A DNA stretch of 64,000 nt from Defluviitaleaceae bacterium. Its GTDB lineage: Bacteria > Bacillota > Clostridia > Lachnospirales > WQUN01. This document shows positions 7,318 to 16,453 of the stretch, one piece after another (within the stretch, counting starts at the first letter, position 1; the number at the start of each line of letters is the position of its first letter). The notes below the pieces were generated by a model. That model saw only the letters and a list, made by a program, of their open reading frames with translations. It made no database searches and was not told where the DNA came from. The stretch is taken from positions 37,599-101,598 of the forward strand of contig WRDO01000006.1 in the NCBI GenBank assembly GCA_009779755.1. Reading direction: 5' to 3'. A program made the position numbers and the translations under genes.

Positions 7318-8388
7318 TTATTTTTTGCGCATATTCGCTTTCATGTGTTGCCTTACGTGTATTTGGTGTTTCTTCCAATGCGCGGCATCCTCCCGATGGT
7401 ACGCGCTTCGGTCGTCCGTATATTTATTTTCGCGCTGTTGTTTTTGGTATTGTTCCCAACGGACGGGGGTTAGTGTTCCGCTTTCCAATGCGGCCCGAAT
7501 CGCGCATCCGGGTTCGTTCGTATGGCGGCAATCGGAAAAGCGGCATTGCGCAAACAACCCCTCCACGTCGCCGAAGCCGATGCTGATCCCCTCCTCCGCG
7601 TCCAAAAGGCCCAATTCGCGCATCCCCGGCGTGTCGATGACCATCGCTCCCTGCGGCAACGTAAAAAGCTGCCGATGGGTAGTGGTGTGTTGACCCTTCG
7701 AAGCGTCTTCTTTGCGAGTTTCCTTCACCGTCATGACCTCTTCATCGGCCAAGGTGTTAAGCAAACTTGATTTGCCCACGCCCGACATCCCAAGGAAGAC
7801 GATCGTCTTACCCGGTTGCAAGTATCCTGCCAACGCGTCAAGACCGTAACCCGCACGGCTTGAAATGGCATGGACGGGCACATCCGGCGCCGCGGTTTTC
7901 ACTTCATTGATTTGCGAAGTAAAGTCATCGACCAAATCCGCTTTTGTCAGGATTACTACGGGTTGCCCCCCGCTTTGCCGCGCTTGCGTAAGGTAGCGCA
8001 GGATACGGTGTATGTTAAAGTCCCGGTTCAAGGACGTGAGGATGAAAACATAGTCGAAATTGGCGGCCACTACCTGCTCCTTGATATGCTTGGCATACCC
8101 CGCCAAATGGCCGGAAAAATCCGCCCGCGAAAATTTCGTGCGGCGGGGCAGTAATTCCGTGATCATCGACGGCCCGCTGTCGTTGTATTGCAAAAGCACG
8201 AAGTCACCCACGCAAGGCATGTCGGCCCGTACGATTGCGCCGCGCATGAACGAGCCCTTCAACCTCGCCGCCAGATCCCCGCGTTCGGTGATGACGGTGT
8301 ACTGCTCGCGGTGCTGTTCGGTTATCCGCGCGGGGAGAAATCCCTCGGGTATCATTCCATCGTAACCATATGCTTGTAAGGCTGTCAT
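7318..8388 (-). CDS. rsgA: Ribosome small subunit biogenesis GTPase RsgA
   Basis: A circularly permuted GTPase (YjeQ/RsgA) that assists late 30S maturation. The permuted motif order is visible: G4-like LTKADLV, then G1 GMSGVGKSSLLN, then G3-like DTPGMRE. An N-terminal OB-fold (through about residue 70) and a C-terminal zinc knuckle (CRFSDCRHTNEPGCAI) complete the family architecture. ATG 8388 is chosen because AGGAG sits 6-7 bases upstream; a longer in-frame start at 8427 lacks one. 356 residues; the C-terminal 30 residues are rich in His and Lys. The gene is transcribed in the same direction as the downstream ABC-F operon, and read-through into the leader is possible. Confidence 0.95.
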   Translation of the reverse strand: MTALQAYGYDGMIPEGFLPARITEQHREQYTVITERGDLAARLKGSFMRGAIVRADMPCVGDFVLLQYNDSGPSMITELLPRRTKFSRADFSGHLAGYAKHIKEQVVAANFDYVFILTSLNRDFNIHRILRYLTQARQSGGQPVVILTKADLVDDFTSQINEVKTAAPDVPVHAISSRAGYGLDALAGYLQPGKTIVFLGMSGVGKSSLLNTLADEEVMTVKETRKEDASKGQHTTTHRQLFTLPQGAMVIDTPGMRELGLLDAEEGISIGFGDVEGLFAQCRFSDCRHTNEPGCAIRAALESGTLTPVRWEQYQKQQRENKYTDDRSAYHREDAAHWKKHQIHVRQHMKANMRKK

Positions 8389-8446
8389 TCTCTTCTCCTT
8401 TTTTAATCGTGTGATCATTTCGGACATAAAAATACCGCGGACATCT

Positions 8447-8464
8447 TATACCATTTTTGGTATA
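8447..8464. promoter_or_regulatory. Palindrome between rsgA and the patatin gene
   Basis: A perfect 7-bp inverted repeat TATACCA-N4-TGGTATA in the divergent intergenic region. It may be an operator or overlap promoter elements for one of the two genes. The same TATACCA/TGGTATA half-sites occur in another palindrome in front of murG (62040-62066), with opposite arrangement. Confidence 0.4.
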
Positions 8465-8520
8465 GAAAGTAACCCCCGCATCATTTTTGAATAGGATACA
8501 AGGTGACGGGGGGATTAGCA

Positions 8521-9528
8521 ATGATGCGGATAGGTTTAGCCCTCTCCGGCGGGGGGATACGCGCGGCCGTTTTCCATCTCGGCGTATTGCGTTATATGGC
8601 GGACTCGGGGCTTTTTTCACGGATATCCAGTATTTCGTCGGTTTCGGGCGCGAGTTTATGTATGGGGGTTATCTTCGCGGCCAACGGGAACAAATGGCCG
8701 TCCGCGGAAGCCTTTATCAAAGACATCCAACCGCGGGTCAAGCGTTTGATCATTAACGAAGACATCCAACGTTCGGCGTTGCTCCGTTTGCCGTTTTCAC
8801 CGACGAAATGGAATAACCGCGTGGAATTACTCGCCGACATGCTTGAGGAAAAATGGGGGGTAGTCGGAAACCTGCAGGATTTGCCTTCATTTCCGTTTTG
8901 GGAAATTAATTGCACGACGTTTGAAACCGGCAACCGTTTCCGCTTCCGCAAGGACTATATGGGTGACCAAAAAATCGGTTATGTCCAAAACCCCAACCTG
9001 CCTATTTCACATTTGATCGCGGCATCGGCGGCGTATCCCGTCCTTATCGGTCCCTATACGTTAAAAACGACCGACCTGCGCTTCACCGCGGATAAACAGG
9101 GTAAAGGAAAAAATGCCGAGGTCCTTGATCGCTATACCTTATGGGACGGCGGTGTTTTTGATAATTTGGGATTGGATGCCTTGCACAAGATAGGCGGCCA
9201 TTTGGACAGGGAAATTAATTTCCTTATCGTCAGCGACGCCTCCCTTCCTTTGGAACATCAAAACCGCGGACGGCCCTCGCAAAATTTACGGCGGTTATTG
9301 GATATCGCCACAAACCAAGCAAATCATTTGCGCGCCCGCGATTTTATATATTCCATTGTTGGATGGAAAAGGGGGCTCTACGTAAAAATCGGCGAAGGCG
9401 TAAGGAATTACCCGACGACGCTGAACGCCCCAAGCGAAAAGGATTTCGACCTCATCTTCAATAACGGCTACGAAAGCGCAAAACACGAGCATGTCACCAA
9501 AACCCGTTTTATTAATACAATAAAATAA
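8521..9528 (+). CDS. Patatin-like phospholipase
   Basis: A lipid acyl hydrolase of the patatin family with a Ser-Asp dyad. The oxyanion-hole glycine motif LSGGGIRAAVFHLG is at the N terminus, the nucleophile motif SSVSGASL (serine in the S-x-S-G-A/G context usual in this subfamily) about 30 residues later, and the catalytic Asp in LWDGGVFDNLGLDAL near residue 200. ATG 8521 is preferred because GGGGGA lies 7 bases before it; an upstream GTG at 8503 falls within that region. 335 residues, no signal peptide or transmembrane segment, so probably cytoplasmic. It is followed after 24 bases by the proline-rich gene, likely in the same operon. The substrate is unknown. Confidence 0.88.
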   Translation: MMRIGLALSGGGIRAAVFHLGVLRYMADSGLFSRISSISSVSGASLCMGVIFAANGNKWPSAEAFIKDIQPRVKRLIINEDIQRSALLRLPFSPTKWNNRVELLADMLEEKWGVVGNLQDLPSFPFWEINCTTFETGNRFRFRKDYMGDQKIGYVQNPNLPISHLIAASAAYPVLIGPYTLKTTDLRFTADKQGKGKNAEVLDRYTLWDGGVFDNLGLDALHKIGGHLDREINFLIVSDASLPLEHQNRGRPSQNLRRLLDIATNQANHLRARDFIYSIVGWKRGLYVKIGEGVRNYPTTLNAPSEKDFDLIFNNGYESAKHEHVTKTRFINTIK

Positions 9529-9552
9529 GATTCGAACAAAGGGGACTGTATC

Positions 9553-10386
9553 ATGCAAAACGACATGTTTTATTTACAGGATGAATCGTCGGACTACTTT
9601 ACGCAAGATTTTTGGGAAGAAAACGATCCCTATGACCAACCCGAATGGGCGGAAGCGCCTTCGGAAATGGTGAAGGAATTGTGGCCGGAAATACAATCGG
9701 AAGGCATGTTCCAATCCGAATGGCGGGAAGTGCAACCGGGTGACGTGACGTTGCCCGTGTGGGCGGAAGCGGCTGCGGGTGTATTGCCACCCCCGTCGAT
9801 GCGTGAGGTTCCCGTTACGATTACGGCAGCCGAACCCGGCAGGGGCCATGCGTGGATCCTAACGCCTTCTCAGCGTCCGTGGATGCAGGGTCATTGGTTT
9901 GTCCCGGGTACCCGAATCGAAATCTTCGCGTCACCCGCACCGGGCTTTGCTTTTTCGCATTGGACGTTTATCAACCCCTTTACGGGGCGATCCTTTTCCG
10001 ATGTGCGGGAAGCCATGGTAATCACCGTATGGGGCGAATTGAATATTCTGGCGTATTTCGTAGCCCGCAGGCCGATACCCCCACCCCGACCCCCGATCAT
10101 CGGCAGGCCGCCGATCCCACCCGGGCCGCCTTTTATTCCGCCAAGGCCCCCGGGACCGCCTCGCCCGCCGATCAGGCCGGTGCCTCCGATCCTCCCGCCC
10201 CGTCCGCCGGTCCCGCCCCCACGGCCACCCTTTAATCCCCCACGGCCCCCGGGAACCCGCCCGCCGGTTCCCCCGCCCCGCCCGCCGATGAGGCCCACGC
10301 CCCCGAGACCGGAACCCATACGCCCCGGCGGCCCCCGAGCGGCAACCCTTTCGGAAACACCCGTAAACCCGATTATATCCGTATAA
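9553..10386 (+). CDS. Acidic protein with bacterial-repeat domain and Pro/Arg-rich tail
   Basis: A 277-residue protein with three zones. Residues 1 to about 75 are acidic and tryptophan-rich (PEWAEAPSEMVKELWPEI), with a loose repeat of W-A/P-E. Residues about 90-170 resemble a single InlB/bacterial-repeat-type beta domain (PGTRIEIFASPAPGFAFSHW). The last 100 residues are a low-complexity run of RPP/PPRPP units. There is no signal peptide, sortase motif or membrane segment, although the middle domain is usually found in surface proteins. ATG 9553 has AAAGGGG upstream. The gene follows the patatin gene closely and ends at a strong terminator. Function unknown; the proline-rich tail could bind a partner or the cell wall. 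Confidence 0.72.
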   Translation: MQNDMFYLQDESSDYFTQDFWEENDPYDQPEWAEAPSEMVKELWPEIQSEGMFQSEWREVQPGDVTLPVWAEAAAGVLPPPSMREVPVTITAAEPGRGHAWILTPSQRPWMQGHWFVPGTRIEIFASPAPGFAFSHWTFINPFTGRSFSDVREAMVITVWGELNILAYFVARRPIPPPRPPIIGRPPIPPGPPFIPPRPPGPPRPPIRPVPPILPPRPPVPPPRPPFNPPRPPGTRPPVPPPRPPMRPTPPRPEPIRPGGPRAATLSETPVNPIISV

Positions 10387-10388
10387 GC

Positions 10389-10422
10389 AAAAGGCTGCCT
10401 CGCAAAAACGATGCAGCCTTTT
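10389..10422. terminator. Bidirectional intrinsic terminator
   Basis: A 10-bp stem AAAAGGCTGC/GCAGCCTTTT with a 14-base loop and a T-run on the plus strand. It lies between the convergent proline-rich gene and pflA. On the minus strand the stem is followed by a short TTTT, so it can serve both operons. It marks the 3' end of the 15-gene pectin operon. Confidence 0.85.
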
Positions 10423-11145
10423 TTATCGGTTGAACCCGTAAGCCGTTAAGATTCCCTTAAACCTTTCGAGCTCCTCCGTTGCGGGAGATCGAGTATCGGC
10501 GAGCTTGTATGGGATGTTCAAATCCTTCCATTTAAGCTCGCCGTGTTTATGAAAGGGGAGTATTTCGATTTTTTGGATATTCTTGAATTGCTTCAGGAAT
10601 GCGGCCATTTCGGTAAATTCGCTTATATCGTCGGTCAAGTCGGGCACAAGGACATAATTAATTTGCGTCGGTACGTTTAAGCGTTGCGCCACGCGTAAAG
10701 TGGCGAAGGGTCTTTCTATTTTTGATTGCGTGAGCCGACGGTATGAATCGGGGTTGTATGCCTTTAAATCCAACAATAACAAATCCACGTACGGGAGGAT
10801 ATCGTCAGCGGCCCCTTCATCCGCGCAGCCCGAAGTGTCCAGCACCGTATGGATTCCGTTAACGCGGCACGCCTTCAACAATTCGCGCAGGAACGTCGGT
10901 TGATCCGTCGGTTCCCCACCGGATACGGTAATGCCGCCGCCCGAAAATTTATAGTAGGAAGCGTATTTTAATACCTCCTTTAATATTTCCTCAATCGATT
11001 TCTTTTCCCCGTGTTTGCGAAACCATGTGTCGGGGTTATGGCAGTATAAACAACGTAAAGAACAGCCCGCAAAAAAAACCACGGTACGTATGCCGGGACC
11101 GTCCACCATGCCGCCGGTGTAAATGGAATGGATGTAACCCTCCAC
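10423..11145 (-). CDS. pflA: Pyruvate formate-lyase activating enzyme
   Basis: A radical SAM enzyme that installs the glycyl radical on pyruvate formate-lyase under anaerobic conditions. The [4Fe-4S]-binding CX3CX2C motif is at residues 28-35 (C28-SLR-C32-LY-C35), preceded by the DGPGIRTVVF signature and followed by the glycine-rich SGGGITVSGGEP. 240 residues is normal for PflA. It starts 2 bases after pflB, as is usual, and is the last gene of the long minus-strand operon before a strong terminator. Confidence 0.95.
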   Translation of the reverse strand: MEGYIHSIYTGGMVDGPGIRTVVFFAGCSLRCLYCHNPDTWFRKHGEKKSIEEILKEVLKYASYYKFSGGGITVSGGEPTDQPTFLRELLKACRVNGIHTVLDTSGCADEGAADDILPYVDLLLLDLKAYNPDSYRRLTQSKIERPFATLRVAQRLNVPTQINYVLVPDLTDDISEFTEMAAFLKQFKNIQKIEILPFHKHGELKWKDLNIPYKLADTRSPATEELERFKGILTAYGFNR

Positions 11146-11147
11146 GC

Positions 11148-13409
11148 CTACATGCTTTCGTGGAAGGTACGATGAATGACTTCCAATTGCTGCTCGCGCG
11201 TGAGCCGCACGAAGTTAACCGCATATCCGCTGACGCGCACGGTCAGCTGCGGGTATTCTTCGGGTTTCTCCATCGCGTCCATCAGGGTTTCCTTGTCAAA
11301 GACATTAATATTAATGTGATGGCCTTTGTCGTGGAAAAATCCGTCCAGTAAATTGGAAAGGTTGTGGATGCGTTCATCCCCGTCGCGCCCCAGCGCCTTG
11401 GGTATCACCGAAAAAGTGTAGGAAATCCCGTCGAGCGCATATTCGTAAGGCAATTTCGCCACGGAGGACATGGAAGCGATTGCTCCCTTTTGTTCGCGGC
11501 CGTGCATGGGGTTGGCACCCGGTGCGAAGGGTTGCCCCGCTTCACGTCCGTCGGGTGTTGCGCCCGTGGTTTTTCCGTACACGACGTTGGAGGTTATCGT
11601 TAAGACCGAAAGCGTGGGGATGGCATTCCTGTATGCGCGGTGTTTCTTTAATTTTTCCATGAAGAGCTTCACGAGGTCGTTTGCGATTTTGTCCACGCGT
11701 TCGTCGTTATTGCCGAATGTGGGGTAGGTTCCCTCGATTTCGTAATCCACCACCAAATCGTTTTCGTCGCGTATTGCCTTCACTTTCGCGTGTTTGATGG
11801 CGGAGAGGGAATCCACTACGACGGAAAGCCCTGCGATACCGCACGCGTGCGTACGGACCACTTCCATGTCGTGCAAAGCCATTTGCAAGGATTCGTAGTT
11901 ATATTTATCGTGCATATAATGGATGATGTTGAGTGTGCTGATATAAAGCTGTGCCAACCAGTCCATTACTTGGTTGAGCTTACGGTACACTTCGTCGAAT
12001 TCAAGGTATTCCGTTTTAACGGGCGCGAACTCGGGTGCGACCTGTTTGCCGCTTTTTTCGTCCCGCCCGCCGTTGATGGCGTAAGTCAACGCCTTCGCCA
12101 AGTTCGCCCGCGCACCGAAGAATTGCATTTGTTTGCCGATGCGCATAGCGGAGACGCAACAGGCGATGGCATAATCGTCGCCCCAATAACCCCGCATCAA
12201 ATCGTCGTTTTCGTATTGCAAGGAACTCGTTTCAATGGACATCTTCGCGCAATATCGTTTAAAGTTGTCGGGCAGGTTATTGCTCCACAATACCGTCAGG
12301 TTGGGCTCGGGTGCGGGACCCAGCGTCGTCAGCGTGTGGATCATGCGGAATGAATTTTTGGTGACGAGCGTCTTTCCGTTTTCACCCATACCGCCGATCG
12401 CCTCGGTCACCCATGTGGGGTCGCCGGAGAACAGCGCATTATATTCCGGCGTGCGCAAAAAGCGGATAATCCGCAGCTTTATCGCGAAGTGGTCGATGAG
12501 CTCCTGCGCTTCCCGCTCGGTAATTATTTTATTTTTTATATCCTGCTCAATATAGATATCAAGGAACGTAGCTACCCGCCCCAACGATGTAGCCGCTCCG
12601 TCCTGTTGCTTCGCCGCCGCCAAAAAAGCAAAGTACGTCCATTGGATCGCTTCCTTCGCGTTGGCTGCGGGGTTTGAGATATCAAAGCCGTAACCCCGTG
12701 CCATGTCCTCCAATTGCTTCAACGCACGCAATTGCTCGTTGATTTCCTCGCGCAGTTGTATCTCTTCACGGATACCGATCAATTTACCCGAAAGGCGCAT
12801 CAAGTTTTCATGCTTGAGTTGGTTTTTCTTGTCCTTTATCAGGAACGCCGTACCGTACAACGCGACGCGGCGGTAATCGCCGATAATCCGTCCGCGCCCG
12901 TATGCATCGGGTAAGCCCGTTATAATGCCGGAGGAACGCGCGGCGCGCATATCATCCGTATACGCGTCGAACACGCCGTCGTTGTGGGTTTTACGGTGGT
13001 TGGTATAAACATCCTCGATGGCGGGGTCAAGTTCATACCCGTAGGATTTCAACGCGTTTTTAATCACGCGTACACCACCCTTGGGCATAATGCCGCGTTT
13101 TAACGGTTTATCGGTTTGCAAACCTACGATTTGTTCCAAATCCTTGTTGATATACCCCGGCCCGTGCGACACGACGCTCGACGGTTTTTTTGTTTCCACG
13201 TCAAGCACGCCTTTTTTCGCCTCTTCCTTCAAAAGCACGCAGACCTCCGCCCAAAGAGCGTCCGTACGTTCGGTCGCATCGGTGAGGAAACCCGCATCCC
13301 CTTCGTAAGGCGTAACGTTACGCTGTATAAAATCACGCACATTAACTTCTTCCGCCCATGTGCCGTCGTTAAAGCCCTCCCACGCAGGGAATATATTTCC
13401 CGCGTTCAT
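11148..13409 (-). CDS. pflB: Formate C-acetyltransferase (pyruvate formate-lyase)
   Basis: A glycyl-radical enzyme converting pyruvate and CoA to acetyl-CoA and formate. The catalytic cysteine pair is in [12 protein letters not shown] (about residues 416-417) and the glycyl-radical site in RVSGYAVNF near the C terminus. Length 753 residues and the sequence context ([22 protein letters not shown]) identify true PFL rather than a diol dehydratase. ATG 13409 overlaps the stop of the SDR gene (ATGA), so it is translationally coupled to uronate catabolism. That position is unusual, since pflBA is normally a separate operon. It would dispose of the pyruvate made from KDPG. Confidence 0.97.
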   Translation of the reverse strand: MNAGNIFPAWEGFNDGTWAEEVNVRDFIQRNVTPYEGDAGFLTDATERTDALWAEVCVLLKEEAKKGVLDVETKKPSSVVSHGPGYINKDLEQIVGLQTDKPLKRGIMPKGGVRVIKNALKSYGYELDPAIEDVYTNHRKTHNDGVFDAYTDDMRAARSSGIITGLPDAYGRGRIIGDYRRVALYGTAFLIKDKKNQLKHENLMRLSGKLIGIREEIQLREEINEQLRALKQLEDMARGYGFDISNPAANAKEAIQWTYFAFLAAAKQQDGAATSLGRVATFLDIYIEQDIKNKIITEREAQELIDHFAIKLRIIRFLRTPEYNALFSGDPTWVTEAIGGMGENGKTLVTKNSFRMIHTLTTLGPAPEPNLTVLWSNNLPDNFKRYCAKMSIETSSLQYENDDLMRGYWGDDYAIACCVSAMRIGKQMQFFGARANLAKALTYAINGGRDEKSGKQVAPEFAPVKTEYLEFDEVYRKLNQVMDWLAQLYISTLNIIHYMHDKYNYESLQMALHDMEVVRTHACGIAGLSVVVDSLSAIKHAKVKAIRDENDLVVDYEIEGTYPTFGNNDERVDKIANDLVKLFMEKLKKHRAYRNAIPTLSVLTITSNVVYGKTTGATPDGREAGQPFAPGANPMHGREQKGAIASMSSVAKLPYEYALDGISYTFSVIPKALGRDGDERIHNLSNLLDGFFHDKGHHININVFDKETLMDAMEKPEEYPQLTVRVSGYAVNFVRLTREQQLEVIHRTFHESM

Positions 13410-14197
13410 GGTTGTTTGCCGATATAAGCCAGAATCCCGCCATCCACATACAGGATGTGGCCGTTGACGAAGTTAGACGCGTCAGACGCCAAAAATACCG
13501 CCGGTCCGGCTAAGTCCTCCGGTATACCCCAACGCCCCGCGGGTGTTTTCGCTATGATAAATTTATCAAACGGATGCGGATTGCCTTCGGCATCCTTTTC
13601 ACGCAGGGCGGCTGTTTGCGGCGTGGCAATGTAACCGGGACCCAAGCCGTTACATTGGATGTTGGCCCCGCCGAATTCCGCGCAGATATTTTTCGTGAGC
13701 ATCTTCAAACCGCCTTTGGCGGAAGCGTAAGCGGAAACCGTTTCGCGACCCAATTCGCTCATCATCGAACAGATATTAATAATTTTACCGTGACCCTTTT
13801 CCAGCATACCGGGTATCGCCGCTTTGGACATGATAAACGGCCCGTTTAAGTCAATATCGATAACCTGACGAAAATCCGCGGCTGTCATCTCCAGCATGGG
13901 GATACGTTTAATAATCCCCGCGTTGTTTACCAGTATATCGACGATACCCACGTCCGCGCGGATTTGTTCAAACAATCCGTTCACTTCGGCCTCGTCGGTC
14001 ACGTCACATACATAACCGCTTGCTTTAATACCCAACGCTTCGTAACCCGCCAATCCCCTTTCCACCAGTTCCGGCTTCAAATCGTTGAAAATAATCCGTG
14101 CGCCGGCGTTGGCGAGTGCGGTACCGATAGCCATACCGATACCGTACGACCCTCCCGTAACCAATGCGATCTTTCCGTCCAGCCTAAAGATATCCAT
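13406..14197 (-). CDS. SDR oxidoreductase, gluconate 5-dehydrogenase / KduD type
   Basis: A classical short-chain dehydrogenase: nucleotide-binding TGGSYGIG near residue 15, NNAG near residue 92, and catalytic Ser-Tyr-Lys in [23 protein letters not shown]. The sequence [24 protein letters not shown] and the ending [14 protein letters not shown] resemble gluconate 5-dehydrogenase (IdnO) more than E. coli KduD. In this operon, with kduI and kdgK, the plausible job is the KduD step, reducing the KduI product to 2-keto-3-deoxygluconate with NAD(P)H. This assignment is by context; fructuronate or gluconate reduction is possible. 263 residues. Confidence 0.87.
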   Translation of the reverse strand: MDIFRLDGKIALVTGGSYGIGMAIGTALANAGARIIFNDLKPELVERGLAGYEALGIKASGYVCDVTDEAEVNGLFEQIRADVGIVDILVNNAGIIKRIPMLEMTAADFRQVIDIDLNGPFIMSKAAIPGMLEKGHGKIINICSMMSELGRETVSAYASAKGGLKMLTKNICAEFGGANIQCNGLGPGYIATPQTAALREKDAEGNPHPFDKFIIAKTPAGRWGIPEDLAGPAVFLASDASNFVNGHILYVDGGILAYIGKQP

Positions 14198-15023
14198 TAT
14201 GATTCCTCCCTACCAATTGCTTTAATGTATTTAAGTCTTCCATATAACTATCCATCCTTACGTTGTCGCACAGCAGGCGTATATCGGCTTTTTCGCGGAG
14301 CAGCCAATCGAAGATCATCGTGTAATCAATCACACCTTCACCGATTTTACACCATGCTTTTTTATTGTCTTCAATGGCGATATTTTTGATATGCATTACG
14401 GCGATATCGTCGCCAAGCAATTCGATCATTTGCCGGAATATAGCGCCCTGTCGGTCAACGCTTTCCGGCAATAGCAAGTTCGCGGGGTCAAAAATCAATT
14501 TAAGTTTTTTTGACCGCACTTCGTCCAGCAGTCGCCGCGCAAGCTCGGGTGTATTTAACGTATGCTCCGCAACGGGTTCGATGCCGATGATGACGCCTTC
14601 CCTTTCCGCTGCTTCGGCCATACGGAGGACGCTGTCCTTCAGCAGCGCATAACTCGCTTCCCGTTCTTCCTTGGGTGCTTGTGTGTTTAGCGCCGTCGTT
14701 TCCGTGCCTACGACGGTTGCACCCATATTCTTCGCATGTACGATGTTATCCGTAAAAATCCTTACATTTTCCAACCGTTTTTCTCGGTCGTGTATGGAAG
14801 GTTCGATATAACAACCCAATACGGTGATTTCCAAATCGTAACGTTCGAAGGCGCGTTTTATTTCTTCCGCGTGCCGCGCGGTAATATCATGAATGCGGTT
14901 GATCCCGTCGATCGCTTTCGCCGGTGCCAGTTGGACGCAATCAAACCCAGCGTCTTTGATTATCCCCGCTAATGCGTCCGCCGTATGCCGCCCGAAGTCG
15001 TGCGCTCTGGCCCCGATCTTCAC
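14184..15023 (-). CDS. Sugar phosphate isomerase/epimerase-like TIM barrel
   Basis: A 279-residue protein of the xylose-isomerase-like TIM-barrel superfamily (AP endonuclease 2 fold). Recognisable strands carry metal ligands: EPVAEHTLNTPE, KLIFDPANLLLP, AVMHIKNIAIED and the final KIGEGVIDYTMIF, typical of E-D-H-E metal sites. Substrate cannot be read from sequence; in this operon it may isomerise or epimerise a uronate or keto-sugar. Its start overlaps uxaA by 4 bases and its end overlaps the SDR gene by 14. Confidence 0.8.
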   Translation of the reverse strand: MKIGARAHDFGRHTADALAGIIKDAGFDCVQLAPAKAIDGINRIHDITARHAEEIKRAFERYDLEITVLGCYIEPSIHDREKRLENVRIFTDNIVHAKNMGATVVGTETTALNTQAPKEEREASYALLKDSVLRMAEAAEREGVIIGIEPVAEHTLNTPELARRLLDEVRSKKLKLIFDPANLLLPESVDRQGAIFRQMIELLGDDIAVMHIKNIAIEDNKKAWCKIGEGVIDYTMIFDWLLREKADIRLLCDNVRMDSYMEDLNTLKQLVGRNHNGYL

Positions 15024-16453
15024 AGCGTCACCCCCGTTTTAAAGATCGCCAAATCCCGTATGCCGTTTTGCTCCGTTTTGGTTAATTCGTTGCCGCTTGC
15101 GATCCTGATGATATATTCATAGAAATTATCCGCCATATCGCCCACGGGTATACCGTGTATCAACGGTTCGGCGTCGTAATCGATCCAATTGCGTTTTTTA
15201 TCGTATAGGGCCGTATTGCTGGAAATCTTTACAGTGGGTACGGGTGAACCGAAGGGGGTACCGCGTCCCGTGGTAAACAGGACGATGTGCGCCCCGCTCG
15301 CCGCAAGCGCGGTAGCGGCGACCAAATCATTACCCGGGGATTCGAGCAAGTTGAGCCCCGGTTTACGAAGGATTTCACCATAAGACAACACGTCGCTTAC
15401 CAAAGCCGTTCCGGCTTTTTGCGTACAGCCCAAGGATTTTTCATCCAACGTCGTAATCCCGCCCTCCTTGTTGCCGGGAGACGGGTTTTCGTATATGGGT
15501 TGATTATTGTCAATGAAATATTGTTTGAAATTATTGATGAGACCGACCGTTTTATCAAAGATACCTTCGCTGACGCAGCGGCCCATGAGGATCGTTTCCG
15601 CGCCGAACATTTCGGGTACCTCCGTAAGGATTGCGGAACCGCCCTCCCCCACCAACCGATCGGTGAACGCACCCACCAACGGGTTGGCCGTTATCCCGGA
15701 AAGGCCGTCGCTCCCGCCGCATTTGAGCCCGATTATTAAACCCGTCGTGGGGATCGGTTCCCGCACATCGTTTTCCGCTTCCGCGATGATATCATCGATA
15801 AGCGCCAACGCGGCGGCGACCTCGTTTTCGTGGTCTTGGCAATTAATAAATTTGATTCTGGATTCGTCGATGTTTCCCAGCATATCACGCATTTCGGCGA
15901 TACTGTTATTTTCACAGCCCAATCCCAATACCAAAACGCCGCCTGCATTGGGATGATGCACCAACCCGCACAATGCCTTTTTCGTATTTTCGTGGTCTTC
16001 ACCCAACTGCGAACAACCATAAGGATGCGGAAAATTATATACCCCTTGCACGCTGCCGCGGATTTTATCCACAGCTTCACGCGCGATGGCGTTGCCTGTG
16101 GGGTTTACGCAACCGACCGTAGGAATGATCCAAATCTCGTTACGGATACCCGCCTTACCGTTCTTTCGTTTAAACCCCATAAACTGGCCGGGTTCGCACG
16201 TTACGGGAACCGTTCCGACGGATGTATAGGAATAATCCACTTCTTCCGATAAACCCGTCCTCAGGTTATGGCTGTGCACATGTTCACCCGTTTTTATATC
16301 CTTGGTCGCATAACCGATAGGGTAGCCGTATTTGATGATTTTTTCACCGGTTCGGATATCGCTTAGGGCGATTTTATGGCCGAACGGGATGTCCGCGGTC
16401 ATACTTAACGCCACCGCTACATTATCCGCGGGATTGATCCTAAAGTAATCCAT
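15020..16453 (-). CDS. uxaA: Altronate dehydratase
   Basis: Dehydrates D-altronate to 2-keto-3-deoxygluconate in the galacturonate branch. The N-terminal SAF domain (about residues 10-85, with DIPFGHKIALSDI and GEHVHSHNLRT) and the large C-terminal catalytic domain (GFKRKNGKAGIRNEIWIIPTVGCVN, FPHPYGCSQLGEDHENT, LKCGGSDGLSGITANP) are fused as in E. coli UxaA. The start at ATG 16453 (MDYFRINPADNVAVAL) fits the family; an upstream ATG at 16477 would add eight unlikely residues. Neither has a strong ribosome binding site, and both lie inside the end of uxaB, suggesting coupled translation. 477 residues. Confidence 0.95.
   Translation of the reverse strand: MDYFRINPADNVAVALSMTADIPFGHKIALSDIRTGEKIIKYGYPIGYATKDIKTGEHVHSHNLRTGLSEEVDYSYTSVGTVPVTCEPGQFMGFKRKNGKAGIRNEIWIIPTVGCVNPTGNAIAREAVDKIRGSVQGVYNFPHPYGCSQLGEDHENTKKALCGLVHHPNAGGVLVLGLGCENNSIAEMRDMLGNIDESRIKFINCQDHENEVAAALALIDDIIAEAENDVREPIPTTGLIIGLKCGGSDGLSGITANPLVGAFTDRLVGEGGSAILTEVPEMFGAETILMGRCVSEGIFDKTVGLINNFKQYFIDNNQPIYENPSPGNKEGGITTLDEKSLGCTQKAGTALVSDVLSYGEILRKPGLNLLESPGNDLVAATALAASGAHIVLFTTGRGTPFGSPVPTVKISSNTALYDKKRNWIDYDAEPLIHGIPVGDMADNFYEYIIRIASGNELTKTEQNGIRDLAIFKTGVTL

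Noticed and set aside
9891..10319. Glycine-rich 142-codon ORF opposite the proline-rich tail
   Set aside because: Gly-rich product simply mirrors CCN/CGN repeats of the other strand.
10070..10320. Possible CRISPR-like or DNA repeat array in the proline-rich gene
   Set aside because: The repetition is of short CCG/CCC-type codons without fixed unit or spacers; it encodes a low-complexity tail.
11790..12353. 187-codon plus-strand ORF inside pflB
   Set aside because: Entirely antisense to a certain pflB gene; no ribosome binding site and no recognisable motif.
10423..13409. pflBA-like genes as a glycyl-radical diol dehydratase or pectin-specific enzyme
   Set aside because: The CC active-site pair and overall sequence match true pyruvate formate-lyase.
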